Shown one piece after another: positions 18,227-27,401 of a DNA stretch of 64,000 bases (position 1 is the stretch's first letter; every line of letters starts with the position of its first letter). Made by a program: the position numbers and the translations under genes. This DNA comes from Planktomarina sp. (lineage in GTDB: Bacteria > Pseudomonadota > Alphaproteobacteria > Rhodobacterales > Rhodobacteraceae), in contig JAFMEA010000002.1 in NCBI GenBank assembly GCA_017856985.1, positions 38,100-102,099 on the forward strand, in the 5' to 3' direction. The notes beneath the pieces were generated by a model that saw only the letters and a list, made by a program, of their open reading frames with translations, had not been told where the DNA came from and searched no databases.

Positions 18227-19216
18227 TTACTCGTTCATCAGTGATTCAAATTCCTCTTTAAGCTGTAAAATGTCAATAGAAACAGGGGTTGGGCGATTGT
18301 TAATTGAAAGTTTTGCACGATCTAACGAGTTACCAGCTAGTTCTGTGGAGTTCTGATGTAATAATTTCATTTCTTGAAGGACTCCGTTGCAATGTAATAC
18401 AATATCACAACCAGCACCAAGTGCTTTTAGTGCACGTGTTTTTAAATTGCCTTCGAGGGCATTCATCGAAATGTCATCTGTCATAAGTAATCCTGTAAAT
18501 CCAATCTCATTTCGGATCATATTAATCACGGTAGGTGATTGAGTTGCTGGATTTTTTGGATCTAATTGATCGAATATCAAATGGGCAGTCATGCCCATAT
18601 CCATATCTTTAAGTTCCTTGAAAACAGAAAAGTCTGTGTCCTCTAATACGGCTTGGTCTAATAACACTTTTGGTAGAGCCAAATGGGAGTCTAGTTTTGC
18701 TCGTCCGTGACCAGGAATATGTTTTAAGACCCCAGAGATGCCACCATGGCGCAGTCCTGAGTTTAAGGCACGGGCATTAATAATTACTTCGGATTTATCT
18801 GTTCCATAACATCTATTTCTCAAAATATGATGTGTGTCTGGTTGTGCAATGTCACCCAGCGGAGCGCAATTTACATCAATTCCGGACAATCTCAAATTTT
18901 CTGCTATTAATCTTCCCCGCAGCCAAAAGGCGCGCTCAGCGTAAACATTTTCCGATTGCTGGAGTGCTGGAGTAAATTCAAACCAGTGGGGCGCTCCAAG
19001 TCTAGCCACCCTGCCGCCCTCTTGATCAATCATCACTGGCGCATTCCAACCCACGGAATCCCTGAGTGACTGACAGAGATCATTAATTTGTTTTGGATTT
19101 TTTAGATTTCGTCCAAATAAAATAAAGCCAAAAGGTTGCGCCTGCCTAAAAAAAATACGCTCTTGCGAGGTAGTTTTCTCTCCCTCACAACCAAAAATAA
19201 AGGGAAATAAGCTCAA
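18227..19216 (-). CDS. nagZ: Beta-N-acetylhexosaminidase NagZ
   Basis: A 329-residue glycoside hydrolase family 3 enzyme that removes N-acetylglucosamine from cytoplasmic anhydro-muropeptides during peptidoglycan recycling. IDQEGGRVARL, KHIPGHGRAKLDSH and MTDDISMNAL (containing the catalytic Asp) are all present. The frame opens with TTG at 19216 preceded by AGGAT; an in-frame TAG lies just upstream, so no longer start exists. The anmK gene at 51-52 kb provides a second recycling step. No signal peptide is visible. Confidence 0.93.
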   Translation of the reverse strand: MSLFPFIFGCEGEKTTSQERIFFRQAQPFGFILFGRNLKNPKQINDLCQSLRDSVGWNAPVMIDQEGGRVARLGAPHWFEFTPALQQSENVYAERAFWLRGRLIAENLRLSGIDVNCAPLGDIAQPDTHHILRNRCYGTDKSEVIINARALNSGLRHGGISGVLKHIPGHGRAKLDSHLALPKVLLDQAVLEDTDFSVFKELKDMDMGMTAHLIFDQLDPKNPATQSPTVINMIRNEIGFTGLLMTDDISMNALEGNLKTRALKALGAGCDIVLHCNGVLQEMKLLHQNSTELAGNSLDRAKLSINNRPTPVSIDILQLKEEFESLMNE

Positions 19217-19228
19217 AACTATATTATC

Positions 19229-20089
19229 CTAATTCATAACTACAGGATAGCATTCGGCATTCTGGCCGTGCAGCGCTGTGCACAACCGCCTCGACTCATT
19301 TATATCATTAAATCCATAAACCCTGAGTCGATAAATTTCTTGTTCGGCAATTTTACCATTTAGGATAGTAGCTTCTTTGCCGACAAAATAATCACCATAA
19401 CGCTCAGACAGCCTTTTCCAAGCCTCGAGGGCAGTATTCTTGTCGCTAAACGCACCAAGTTGAACCATTAGGGTGCCTAGTGGAATTCCACCACCACTCG
19501 CAGCAACTTTTCGCGGTAAATTTGTTTGGAACCAAGATTTAGGCCTCAACTGTGGCCTTAATGAGGTATTTAGCATCACATCGGTAGCCTCAGGCGCCAA
19601 TGAACTTAACGTAGATGAAGTCAATATTGATGCAAGTTTAACTATTATCTCATCAGAGTCAGTCGATGGCTCAACAATCGAGGACTCTATTTCCAAAACG
19701 TCTGTTTTTTTAGGTTCAAGCGAACCAGTAACATCATTTATTGTTTGTTTAGCAACAGGCAAGTCGTCAATCTGTAAATTCATAGGTCCAGGTGCGAGCT
19801 GCAATAATTCGCCTATCAACACAGTTTTCTGGCTGCTAGATACTTGATTGACCGTTAATCCTTGATGGGACGCCGGCACACCGCCAGGGTCCACAGGCGC
19901 CACGCGTGGAGGTCCTTCTAGTGCCCGCACCACCGGAACACCTGAGCTGTCACGCATCAGCGTTTGCGCGCCCCAACCAATTACTCCAATAAACACTGCG
20001 AAAGAAATGAATGCTCCCACAATATTTGCGTATTTTGCCGGGTTAACATTATTTTCGCCAATATGAGCTTTAATACTCGCGTTTGCCAT
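19229..20089 (-). CDS. SPOR domain-containing membrane protein
   Basis: A 286-residue protein with one N-terminal membrane segment (about residues 24-45), a long low-complexity periplasmic linker, and a C-terminal SPOR domain (about residues 205-283: GTLMVQLGAFSDKNTALEAW, then RLRVYGF). SPOR domains bind denuded septal peptidoglycan, so a role in cell division or envelope maintenance is likely. It is placed between argS and nagZ, the usual position in Rhodobacterales-like genomes. Confidence 0.88.
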   Translation of the reverse strand: MANASIKAHIGENNVNPAKYANIVGAFISFAVFIGVIGWGAQTLMRDSSGVPVVRALEGPPRVAPVDPGGVPASHQGLTVNQVSSSQKTVLIGELLQLAPGPMNLQIDDLPVAKQTINDVTGSLEPKKTDVLEIESSIVEPSTDSDEIIVKLASILTSSTLSSLAPEATDVMLNTSLRPQLRPKSWFQTNLPRKVAASGGGIPLGTLMVQLGAFSDKNTALEAWKRLSERYGDYFVGKEATILNGKIAEQEIYRLRVYGFNDINESRRLCTALHGQNAECYPVVMN

Positions 20090-20161
20090 GTTGCCTCAAT
20101 GCCTAGGTTTTTTCCAAGGTCTCTCTAAAACTGCTCCAATAACACCCGCGCTGACGCTGTT

Positions 20162-21907
20162 TTATCGCATTTCTTGGGCCGGTGTTACGCCAAGAATACC
20201 TAATCCGGTCGAAATAACAACAGCAGTACATCGAATTAACGCTATTTTTGAACGGCTTGTCGCAGGATCTTCCTCCTGTAGGAAGCGTAACTTTGGTTGA
20301 TCATTGCCCTTATTCCACAAACTATGAAAGTCGGATGCAAGTTCATAAAGGTAAAAAGCAATACGATGCGGTTCATTTGATCTTGCTGCTATCTCAACTA
20401 AACGTGGAAATTCGGCTACCTTTGCCGCCAGGGATAGTTCGGAGCTATCACCAAGGCTGTTTAGGTCAGAACCCGCCAATGTGTTATCATCGACAGACAA
20501 TCCAATGTCAGTTGCTCTTCTCATCACTGAACAAATACGCGCATGAGCATACTGAACATAAAAAACTGGGTTTTCTTTAGTCTGTTCAAGCACCTTGTCA
20601 AAATCAAAGTCTAATGAGGCATCATTTTTTCGAGTTAACATCACAAAGCGTGTAGCGTCAGCGCCAACCTGCTCTACTAACTCTCTAAGCGTTACAAACG
20701 TCCCAGCTCTTTTCGACATCTTAAACGGTTCACCATTTTTAAACAAACGAACGAGCTGAATCAATTTAATATCAAGGCTTGTTTGTCCCGAAGATAAAGC
20801 TGTAACCGCCGCCTTCATACGCTTAACATAACCACTATGATCTGCGCCAAATACATCAATTAAATGATTGTAACCGCGTGCTACTTTGTCAAAATGATAT
20901 GCAACATCAGGCGCAAAATAAGTCCAATTGCCATCGGATTTTTGGATCGGCCGATCAACATCATCACCATACTTCGTTGATTTAAAGAGTGTTTGCTTCC
21001 GTGGTTCCCAATCGATATCAGATTTACCTTTGGGCGCTTCTAAAGTTCCCTCATATATCAAACCTTTGTCACGTAAGTTTGTTATTGCCTCTTCGATGCG
21101 ACTTGTTCCGTATAGAGACTTTTCCGAAAAATAAATGTCCATTTTAATGCCCAAAGCTGACAAATCTGTTTTGATCAACTTCATCATTGCTACGATCGAA
21201 AACTGTCGAACATCAGCAAGCCAAACTTGCTCTTCTTTCCCTACAAAAAAATCACCAAATTTAGCTTTTAGAGCTTGCCCTACTTCAATCAAATAATCGC
21301 CCGGGTAAGTCCCATCTTCAAAGGCAACCTTTTGGCCATGTGCTTCAAGATATCGCAAAAATACAGAACGAGCTAGAACATCCACTTGAGCACCACCATC
21401 ATTAATGTAATACTCTCTCGTCACATCGAAGCCTACAAAATCCAATAACGATGCCAAGGCGTCTCCAAACACCGCTCCTCGAGTGTGACCTATATGAAGT
21501 GGCCCAGTAGGGTTGGCTGAAACATATTCAACATTAACCGTCTTCGCATCTCCAATATTGGAGCGGCCATAAGCTTTGGGATCTTTGAGAATAGTGCGTA
21601 ACACCATGCCCCAGACATCCGGTTCTAAATTAATATTTAAAAACCCAGGACCAGCAATATCTACACCAGAAATCAAGGGACTTTCTTTCAAGTACATTAA
21701 TAATTTTTTTGCTATATCAAGAGGTTTTTTCATAGACGGCGAAGACAAAACCATCGCCGCGTTTGTAGCCATATCGCCATGATCAGGGTTTTTTGGTGGT
21801 TCCACAGTAACCAAATCAAAGCTTAGGCCATCTGGTAAATCACCTGAAACTTGCATCTTTTCTAAGCTTGCAATTACTAGGTTACGTATTTCGCCAAAAA
21901 CATTCAT
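20162..21907 (-). CDS. argS: Arginyl-tRNA synthetase
   Basis: A 581-residue class I synthetase. The HIGH motif occurs as PTGPLHIGHTRGA and the KMSKS equivalent as FKMSKRAGTFV. The N-terminal Add-1 domain and C-terminal DALR anticodon-binding domain are present at normal length. It lies 48 bp downstream of dgt on the same strand. Confidence 0.97.
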   Translation of the reverse strand: MNVFGEIRNLVIASLEKMQVSGDLPDGLSFDLVTVEPPKNPDHGDMATNAAMVLSSPSMKKPLDIAKKLLMYLKESPLISGVDIAGPGFLNINLEPDVWGMVLRTILKDPKAYGRSNIGDAKTVNVEYVSANPTGPLHIGHTRGAVFGDALASLLDFVGFDVTREYYINDGGAQVDVLARSVFLRYLEAHGQKVAFEDGTYPGDYLIEVGQALKAKFGDFFVGKEEQVWLADVRQFSIVAMMKLIKTDLSALGIKMDIYFSEKSLYGTSRIEEAITNLRDKGLIYEGTLEAPKGKSDIDWEPRKQTLFKSTKYGDDVDRPIQKSDGNWTYFAPDVAYHFDKVARGYNHLIDVFGADHSGYVKRMKAAVTALSSGQTSLDIKLIQLVRLFKNGEPFKMSKRAGTFVTLRELVEQVGADATRFVMLTRKNDASLDFDFDKVLEQTKENPVFYVQYAHARICSVMRRATDIGLSVDDNTLAGSDLNSLGDSSELSLAAKVAEFPRLVEIAARSNEPHRIAFYLYELASDFHSLWNKGNDQPKLRFLQEEDPATSRSKIALIRCTAVVISTGLGILGVTPAQEMR

Positions 21908-21955
21908 TTGATCATCCCGAATAGAACTTAGGGTTTAACGAAATCTAACTGTTCG

Positions 21956-23098
21956 TCAACGCAAGGTAAAAAATTGATCATATTTCTGCTGTGCAAACCG
22001 ATCTGTCATACCAGAAATATAGTCTGCGACCGTTCTGGCAGAGTTTATGTCATGATTCCGGCTTTCTAAAGCTTTAACCCACTCTGTTGGCAGCAGTTCA
22101 GGTGAATTCATAAAAGTTTCAAACAATTTTTTCACTACGCTGGACGCGTGTTCTCTTTGAACCATGACACGTTCAGCACGATACATATTTTGAAATAGGA
22201 AATTCTTTATTTCTTGTAAATCTTCTAACTCTTTTACGGAAAACTGAACCACTGAATAATTGAGGTTGCGAATATCTTCTATGCTGTTTGCTCTAGCACG
22301 CGTCAATATTTCTCGCGTTGTTGAAATTACATCATCAACCATTTGACCAAAAACGCGTCTTAAAGCCTCATGTCGACGTCGGTGGGGATCTATTCCTTTA
22401 TGAATAGAGTCTACGAGTGCATAAGCTGGGCCAACGATTGGAAGCTCAGCCACTTGATCGTCTGTGAATAGTTCTGCGCGAAGCCCATCATGCAAATCAT
22501 GATTATTATAGGCAATATCATCCGAAATTGCTGCCACCTGGGCTTCCGTACTTGCAAATGTTTGTAACTCGAGGTCGTGTACCTGATTGTATTCGTCTAA
22601 AGCAGGCGGGTACGGCAATTCTACCGGTCCATTGTGTTTAGCAATTCCCTCAAGACAATCCCATGTGAGGTTAAGTCCATCAAAATCCGCGTAATGACGT
22701 TCTAAAGATGTAACTATTCTTAAAGCTTGGGCATTATGGTCAAAACCGCCAAAAGGTTCCATTAACTCATTAAGGGTCTCCTCCCCTGTATGCCCAAAAG
22801 GAGTATGACCTAGGTCATGGGCCAAAGATACAGATTCTGATAACTCTTGGTTTAAACCCAAAACCCCTGAAATGGTACGAGCCACTTGCGCAACCTCGAT
22901 AGAATGGGTCAATCGGGTTCTAAAATAATCACCTTCATGCTCTACAAAGACTTGGGTTTTATGTTTCAATCGCCGAAAAGCACTGGAATGTATAATTCTG
23001 TCCCTATCACGCTGGTAACAAGTTCGGATTTCAGATTCAGCTTCAAAAAAAAGTCGTCCCCTGCATAAATTGGGGCTGGCTGCGAAATTTGAATACAT
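21956..23098 (-). CDS. dgt: Deoxyguanosinetriphosphate triphosphohydrolase-like protein
   Basis: A 380-residue HD-domain phosphohydrolase of the dGTPase family. It has RDRDRIIHSSAFRRLKHKTQVF, then TRLTHSIEV and LAHDLGHTPFGHTGE with the metal-binding His and His-Asp residues. It probably degrades dNTPs to nucleosides and triphosphate. The ATG at 23098 is chosen because a longer frame up to 23191 would overlap the divergent erpA start and adds residues unlike the family. It heads the cluster dgt-argS-SPOR-nagZ-scpA-scpB. Confidence 0.9.
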   Translation of the reverse strand: MYSNFAASPNLCRGRLFFEAESEIRTCYQRDRDRIIHSSAFRRLKHKTQVFVEHEGDYFRTRLTHSIEVAQVARTISGVLGLNQELSESVSLAHDLGHTPFGHTGEETLNELMEPFGGFDHNAQALRIVTSLERHYADFDGLNLTWDCLEGIAKHNGPVELPYPPALDEYNQVHDLELQTFASTEAQVAAISDDIAYNNHDLHDGLRAELFTDDQVAELPIVGPAYALVDSIHKGIDPHRRRHEALRRVFGQMVDDVISTTREILTRARANSIEDIRNLNYSVVQFSVKELEDLQEIKNFLFQNMYRAERVMVQREHASSVVKKLFETFMNSPELLPTEWVKALESRNHDINSARTVADYISGMTDRFAQQKYDQFFTLR

Positions 23099-23171
23099 AC
23101 TCACTACCTTGCCGTTTATACACCTATTCCCTATACATCCTTCATAGTCCGTTGTCATGTGAGAGAGTAGT

Positions 23172-23498
23172 ATGCTTAATCTGCCACCCAAAGTAACAAA
23201 TCGAGCCTTTGAGCGCCTGGCCGAAATTGGGGCACAAGCTGAGGGTAAGGCGTTGAGAGTGGCCGTTGAAGGCGGTGGTTGTTCTGGCTTTCAGTATGAA
23301 ATAGATCTTGATGAGGCTAAGCCGGATGATTTAATTATATCTGGCAACGGTGAAAGCGTTGTAATAGATAGTGTATCTCTTCCATTTCTAAGCTCAGCTG
23401 TGATTGATTTTAGCGAGGAATTAATTGGAGCAAGGTTTGTTATTGATAATCCCAACGCGTCCTCAAGTTGTGGATGTGGCGTCTCTTTTTCCATGTAA
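23172..23498 (+). CDS. erpA: A-type iron-sulfur cluster insertion protein
   Basis: A 108-residue HesB/IscA family carrier that delivers Fe-S clusters to target proteins. The three ligand cysteines are visible: GGGCSGFQY near residue 37, and CGCG near the C-terminus. ErpA, IscA and SufA are hard to separate by sequence; erpA is favoured because no isc or suf genes are nearby and divergence from dgt is common in alphaproteobacteria. Confidence 0.88.
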   Translation: MLNLPPKVTNRAFERLAEIGAQAEGKALRVAVEGGGCSGFQYEIDLDEAKPDDLIISGNGESVVIDSVSLPFLSSAVIDFSEELIGARFVIDNPNASSSCGCGVSFSM

Positions 23499-23589
23499 AA
23501 ATAAAAAGTTACTTAAGCTCTAGCCGGTTGTTTTTAAAGCTTATAGTCACGAAATTTTTAGGAATAAAAATTTATAGAAGAGAGCCATT

Positions 23590-24369
23590 ATGAAAATTGC
23601 TACATTCAATATTAACGGTATAAAGGCTCGAATTCAGTCTTTGACTAATTGGTTGAAACAGGCACAGCCTGATGTTGTTCTACTCCAGGAAATCAAATCC
23701 ATAGATGAGAACTTTCCTCGCGAATGGTTTGAAAGTATGGGCTATCAAGTTGAAACACACGGCCAAAAAAGCTTTAATGGCGTCGCTATATTATCCAAGC
23801 TGCCTCTAGAAGATATAGTACGAGGGCTACCCGGGGACATCAATGACTTACAGGCTCGATGGATAGAGGCTACCGTAATCGGCAAGAAAGCCGTACGAGT
23901 ATGTGGATTATATCTTCCAAACGGAAATCCAGTGCCGGGACCAAAATATGATTATAAATTGCAATGGATGCAACGTCTTCAAAGCCGTGCAGAAGGATTA
24001 ATAAAATCTGAAGAAATAGCGTTAATGGCTGGCGATTATAATATAATTCCACAGCGTGAAGACGCAGCAAACCCCGATGATTGGACCACTGACGCCGCAC
24101 ATTTACCACAATCGCGCGCGTCCTACCAAAAGGTTATTAATCTGGGTTTTACAGACGCTTTCAGAATTAAAAATTTTGACGCTGGACACTACTCATTCTG
24201 GGATTATCAAGCAGGAAGTTGGCAGCGAGATAACGGTATTAGAATTGATCATTTTCTTCTCACCCCTCAGTGTGCAGACCTATTAAATGATATTGAAATA
24301 GATAGCTTTGTGCGGGGTGGTGAGAAACCCTCTGACCATGTTCCAGTATGGTTGGAGTTAGAAGCTTAA
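23590..24369 (+). CDS. xthA: Exodeoxyribonuclease III
   Basis: A 259-residue AP endonuclease/3' exonuclease of base-excision repair. It has MKIATFNINGIKAR at the start, LLQEIK (metal ligand Glu), GDYNIIP, and the terminal SDHVPV with catalytic Asp-His. Length and motifs are normal. It converges with dksA, with 9 bp between stops. Confidence 0.95.
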   Translation: MKIATFNINGIKARIQSLTNWLKQAQPDVVLLQEIKSIDENFPREWFESMGYQVETHGQKSFNGVAILSKLPLEDIVRGLPGDINDLQARWIEATVIGKKAVRVCGLYLPNGNPVPGPKYDYKLQWMQRLQSRAEGLIKSEEIALMAGDYNIIPQREDAANPDDWTTDAAHLPQSRASYQKVINLGFTDAFRIKNFDAGHYSFWDYQAGSWQRDNGIRIDHFLLTPQCADLLNDIEIDSFVRGGEKPSDHVPVWLELEA

Positions 24370-24378
24370 AAAACTAGT

Positions 24379-24801
24379 CTAATCTTCACGATGGACTTTT
24401 TCTCGTCTTTCGTGACGCTCCTGTGCCTCTAAACTCATGGTGGCAATGGGACGGGCGTCTAACCGTCGCAAAGAAATAGGGTCACCAGTTTCCTCACAAT
24501 AGCCAAATTCGCCGTCCTCAATACGTCTCAAAGCAGAATCAATTTTGGCAACCAATTTTCGCTGCCGGTCACGTGTCCGAAGCTCAAGTGCACGGTCAGT
24601 TTCTTCACTAGCACGATCAGAGATATCAGGTATTGCGCGAGTACTATCTTGTAAAGATTCAATTGTATCTTTGCTGTCAGATACTAACTCGTTTTTCCAT
24701 GATATCAATTTTTGGCGAAAATATTCAACCTGTATTTCATTCATGAAGGGTTCGTCGTCCAAGGGAAAATAATCATTTGGAACTAATACCTCAGACTTCA
24801 T
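24379..24801 (-). CDS. dksA: DksA-type RNA polymerase-binding factor lacking zinc-finger cysteines
   Basis: A 140-residue DksA/TraR family protein, expected to bind the RNA polymerase secondary channel and act with ppGpp. A coiled coil covers roughly residues 20-100, with the acidic tip region DISDRASEETDRA. The C-terminal finger reads GYCEETGDPISLRRLDARPIATMSLEAQ. Of the four zinc cysteines in E. coli DksA only the first remains, and the others are Thr, Ser and Ala. Zinc-independent DksA proteins are known, and cysteine-poor forms occur in alphaproteobacteria, so this is probably functional. Confidence 0.9.
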   Translation of the reverse strand: MKSEVLVPNDYFPLDDEPFMNEIQVEYFRQKLISWKNELVSDSKDTIESLQDSTRAIPDISDRASEETDRALELRTRDRQRKLVAKIDSALRRIEDGEFGYCEETGDPISLRRLDARPIATMSLEAQERHERREKVHRED

Positions 24802-24957
24802 TTAAATCACCTTGTAATTAAACATAATAGCAAAAGCAAAACACAGCGGTTTGGGCGCCGTCTACCCAAGCTTGGAGCATTTGTCACGCAGAAAACAGTA
24901 ATTTGATCATCTCATTTTGCATGTTATGGACTGCACAAAATCTGAAAGGCGTTGAAC

Positions 24958-25797
24958 GTGAAATTTACATCCACTGAGACCTATATTGCTGCAGACGACT
25001 TGGCTATTGCAGTAAACGCAGCCGTAACCCTTGAACGCCCTTTATTAGTGAAAGGTGAGCCTGGTACTGGCAAAACTGAACTAGCGCGCCAGGTGGCTAC
25101 ATCATTAGGAATGGAAATCATTGAATGGAACATAAAATCCACTACCCGCGCCCAACAGGGTCTTTATGAATACGACGCAGTAAGCCGATTGCGAGATAGC
25201 CAGTTGGGAGACGAACGTGTCCACGAAGTCGCACATTATATCAGAAAGGGAAAGTTGTGGCAGGCCTTCTCAAGCAATAAAAAAGTTGTGTTACTGATCG
25301 ATGAGATAGATAAAGCCGACATTGAGTTTCCGAATGACTTATTACAAGAGTTAGATCGTATGAATTTTCACGTCTACGAAACTGGAGCTACCATCGAGGC
25401 TAGGCATAGGCCTGTTGTGATAATAACATCCAATAACGAAAAAGAGCTACCAGATGCTTTCTTGCGCCGCTGCTTTTTTCACTACATAAGCTTTCCAGAG
25501 CCAGATATTCTTCGACAAATCATTGACGTTCATTATCCAAACCTCAAACCCCAGATTCTTGAAACCGCTCTTACTCAGTTTTTTGAAATAAGAGACACTC
25601 CTGGCCTAAAGAAAAAACCATCCACAAGTGAAGTTCTAGATTGGCTCAAACTAATTCTCGCTGAAGATCTCAAGCCTGAAGATCTTAAAAGAGAAGGAAT
25701 AAACGCGTTACCTCGTCTACATGGGGCACTATTGAAAAATGAACAAGACGTCCATTTGTTTGAACGCCTCGCTTTTATGGCTAAAAGTAATAGATAA
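24958..25797 (+). CDS. MoxR-type AAA+ ATPase
   Basis: A 279-residue AAA+ protein with Walker A GEPGTGKTE, Walker B VLLIDEID, and sensor segment ITSNNEKELPDAFLRRC, which place it in the MoxR group. MoxR ATPases act as chaperones with VWA-domain partners, and a CoxE-type VWA protein follows two genes later. GTG at 24958 is preferred over an in-frame TTG at 24952 because AAAGGC sits at a better distance. The protein starts VKFTSTETYIAADDL. The client is unknown. Confidence 0.9.
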   Translation: MKFTSTETYIAADDLAIAVNAAVTLERPLLVKGEPGTGKTELARQVATSLGMEIIEWNIKSTTRAQQGLYEYDAVSRLRDSQLGDERVHEVAHYIRKGKLWQAFSSNKKVVLLIDEIDKADIEFPNDLLQELDRMNFHVYETGATIEARHRPVVIITSNNEKELPDAFLRRCFFHYISFPEPDILRQIIDVHYPNLKPQILETALTQFFEIRDTPGLKKKPSTSEVLDWLKLILAEDLKPEDLKREGINALPRLHGALLKNEQDVHLFERLAFMAKSNR

Positions 25798-25914
25798 AGT
25801 GAAAGCGACCACCTAAAAGGTTCAAATCAAAAATCCAGCCTATAAAACCAAGTACCTGATGATAAAACAAAACGTATTATTAGATCATTAAATACCAAAA
25901 GGATCGGACACTAA

Positions 25915-26076
25915 ATGACATATATTGGCCTTTTAATGGGTGCGCTGTTTGGTATATTTTTAGCAAGACGTAGAAAAGGTAAAGTTTTGGATGTTTTACA
26001 TTATGCCGCAACTTGCGCCATCATAGGGGGCCTACTAGCATTGATTGGAAATGTAATTATCCTTCGACTAGGTTGA
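25915..26076 (+). CDS. Small membrane protein, 53 residues, between moxR and VWA genes
   Basis: An ATG frame of 53 codons ending in TGA. It has two hydrophobic segments, about residues 2-17 (YIGLLMGALFGIFLA) and 32-50 (ATCAIIGGLLALIGNVIIL), separated by a basic stretch RRRKGK. This predicts a hairpin membrane protein with the basic loop in the cytoplasm. AAGGATCGG lies about 9-15 bases upstream of the ATG. It ends 6 bp before the VWA gene, so it is probably in the same operon as moxR. I recognise no family and infer only a membrane link for the MoxR/VWA pair. Confidence 0.72.
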   Translation: MTYIGLLMGALFGIFLARRRKGKVLDVLHYAATCAIIGGLLALIGNVIILRLG

Positions 26077-26082
26077 CACCTT

Positions 26083-27264
26083 ATGTTCCTACCATTTTTT
26101 AATAATTTAAGAGACTACAAAATTCCAGTTTCTCTAAGAGAGTTTTTGACTTTCTTGGAAGGAATGCAACTAGGGTTGGCTACTTATGATGTTGATCATT
26201 TTTATTTATTAAGCCGAACTATTCTGGTTAAAGACGAACGAAATTTGGATAAGTTTGACCTAGCATTTTCAATTACTTTTCAGGGCCTTGAATCTATCAA
26301 TAGCGAAGATCTACTTACTCAAGTTGAATTGCCTGAAGAATGGCTACGTAAACTAGCAGAAAAGACACTGTCAGACGCTGACAAGGCTGAGATACAGGCG
26401 TTAGGCGGCTTTGATCAGTTGATGAAAACTCTTCAAAAACGACTTGAAGAACAAAAAGCTAGACATCAAGGTGGTAGCAAGTGGGTTGGTACAGCTGGCA
26501 CCTCCCCTTTTGGAGCCTACGGATATAATCCCGAAGGAATACGGATTGGACAAGATGAAAGCCGCCATCAAAGAGCTGTCAAAGTTTGGGATAAACGAAA
26601 TTTTAAAAACCTTGATGGCGATGTTGAACTTGGAACCCGAAATATCAAGGTAGCACTTAAACGTCTGCGGAAATGGGCCAGAGATGGTGCGCAAGATGAA
26701 CTAGACTTGGACAATACTATTCGCAAAACCGCTGAAAATGGCTATCTTGATATTCAGATTCGCCCAGAACGACGTAATGCTGTAAAAGTTATCTTACTTT
26801 TGGATGTAGGGGGTTCGATGGACCCCCATATAAAACTGGTCGAAGAGCTCTTTTCCGCAGCCAGATCAGAATTCAAAAACTTAGAAAGTTATTATTTTCA
26901 TAACTGTCTTTATGAGGGTGTGTGGCAGGAAAATGAACGCCGCTGGAATAAACAAATTCCAACAGATGAAGTATTTCGTACATATGGACCTGATTACAAA
27001 TGCATTTTTGTCGGCGATGCATCAATGTCACCTTATGAAATTGCCTACGCCGGTGGCGCAAACGAGCACTGGAACCCAATACCAGGGCATGAATGGCTGA
27101 CGAGGGCGCAAAACCAGTGGAAAAACTCTTTATGGTTAAATCCAATTCCGGAAAAATATTGGCCCTACACACAGTCCATCGGCATGATAAAAACTATTTT
27201 CGAAAACCGCATGGTCCCAATGACGCTGGATGGTATCTCCAATGGCATGAAATTACTGACATAA
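26083..27264 (+). CDS. CoxE-like VWA domain protein
   Basis: A 393-residue protein of the VWA/CoxE (DUF58-like, COG3552-related) type that pairs with MoxR ATPases. The metal-ion-dependent adhesion motif appears as LLLDVGGSMD near residues 238-247 (Gly at the position that is often Ser, common in this subgroup), with GDASMS later supplying another ligand. A helical N-terminal half includes a charged coil around residues 115-135. MoxR-CoxE pairs are linked to metal insertion or maturation of enzymes such as CO dehydrogenase; no such target is present here. Confidence 0.88.
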   Translation: MFLPFFNNLRDYKIPVSLREFLTFLEGMQLGLATYDVDHFYLLSRTILVKDERNLDKFDLAFSITFQGLESINSEDLLTQVELPEEWLRKLAEKTLSDADKAEIQALGGFDQLMKTLQKRLEEQKARHQGGSKWVGTAGTSPFGAYGYNPEGIRIGQDESRHQRAVKVWDKRNFKNLDGDVELGTRNIKVALKRLRKWARDGAQDELDLDNTIRKTAENGYLDIQIRPERRNAVKVILLLDVGGSMDPHIKLVEELFSAARSEFKNLESYYFHNCLYEGVWQENERRWNKQIPTDEVFRTYGPDYKCIFVGDASMSPYEIAYAGGANEHWNPIPGHEWLTRAQNQWKNSLWLNPIPEKYWPYTQSIGMIKTIFENRMVPMTLDGISNGMKLLT

Positions 27265-27377
27265 AATAATTATTGAGCATCATTATTAAAATAAACTAAA
27301 TTGCATGTTATCTATCGTTAAATTAGAAAAAGCTCCTAAAAATAGGATTTAGGAAAAAAACCATACAAGGAAAACCC

Positions 27378-27401
27378 ATGTTGCATCCATGCATTTTTTG
27401 A
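27378..27401 (+). other. Seven-residue upstream ORF overlapping the M48 start
   Basis: ATG at 27378 is placed 6 bases after AAGGA, an ideal ribosome-binding site, and reads seven codons (MLHPCIF) before TGA. The M48 peptidase ATG at 27389 is out of frame and 17 bases from the same site. Either the short frame is translated and couples to the peptidase gene, or the peptidase start is less efficient than it looks. Confidence 0.35.
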
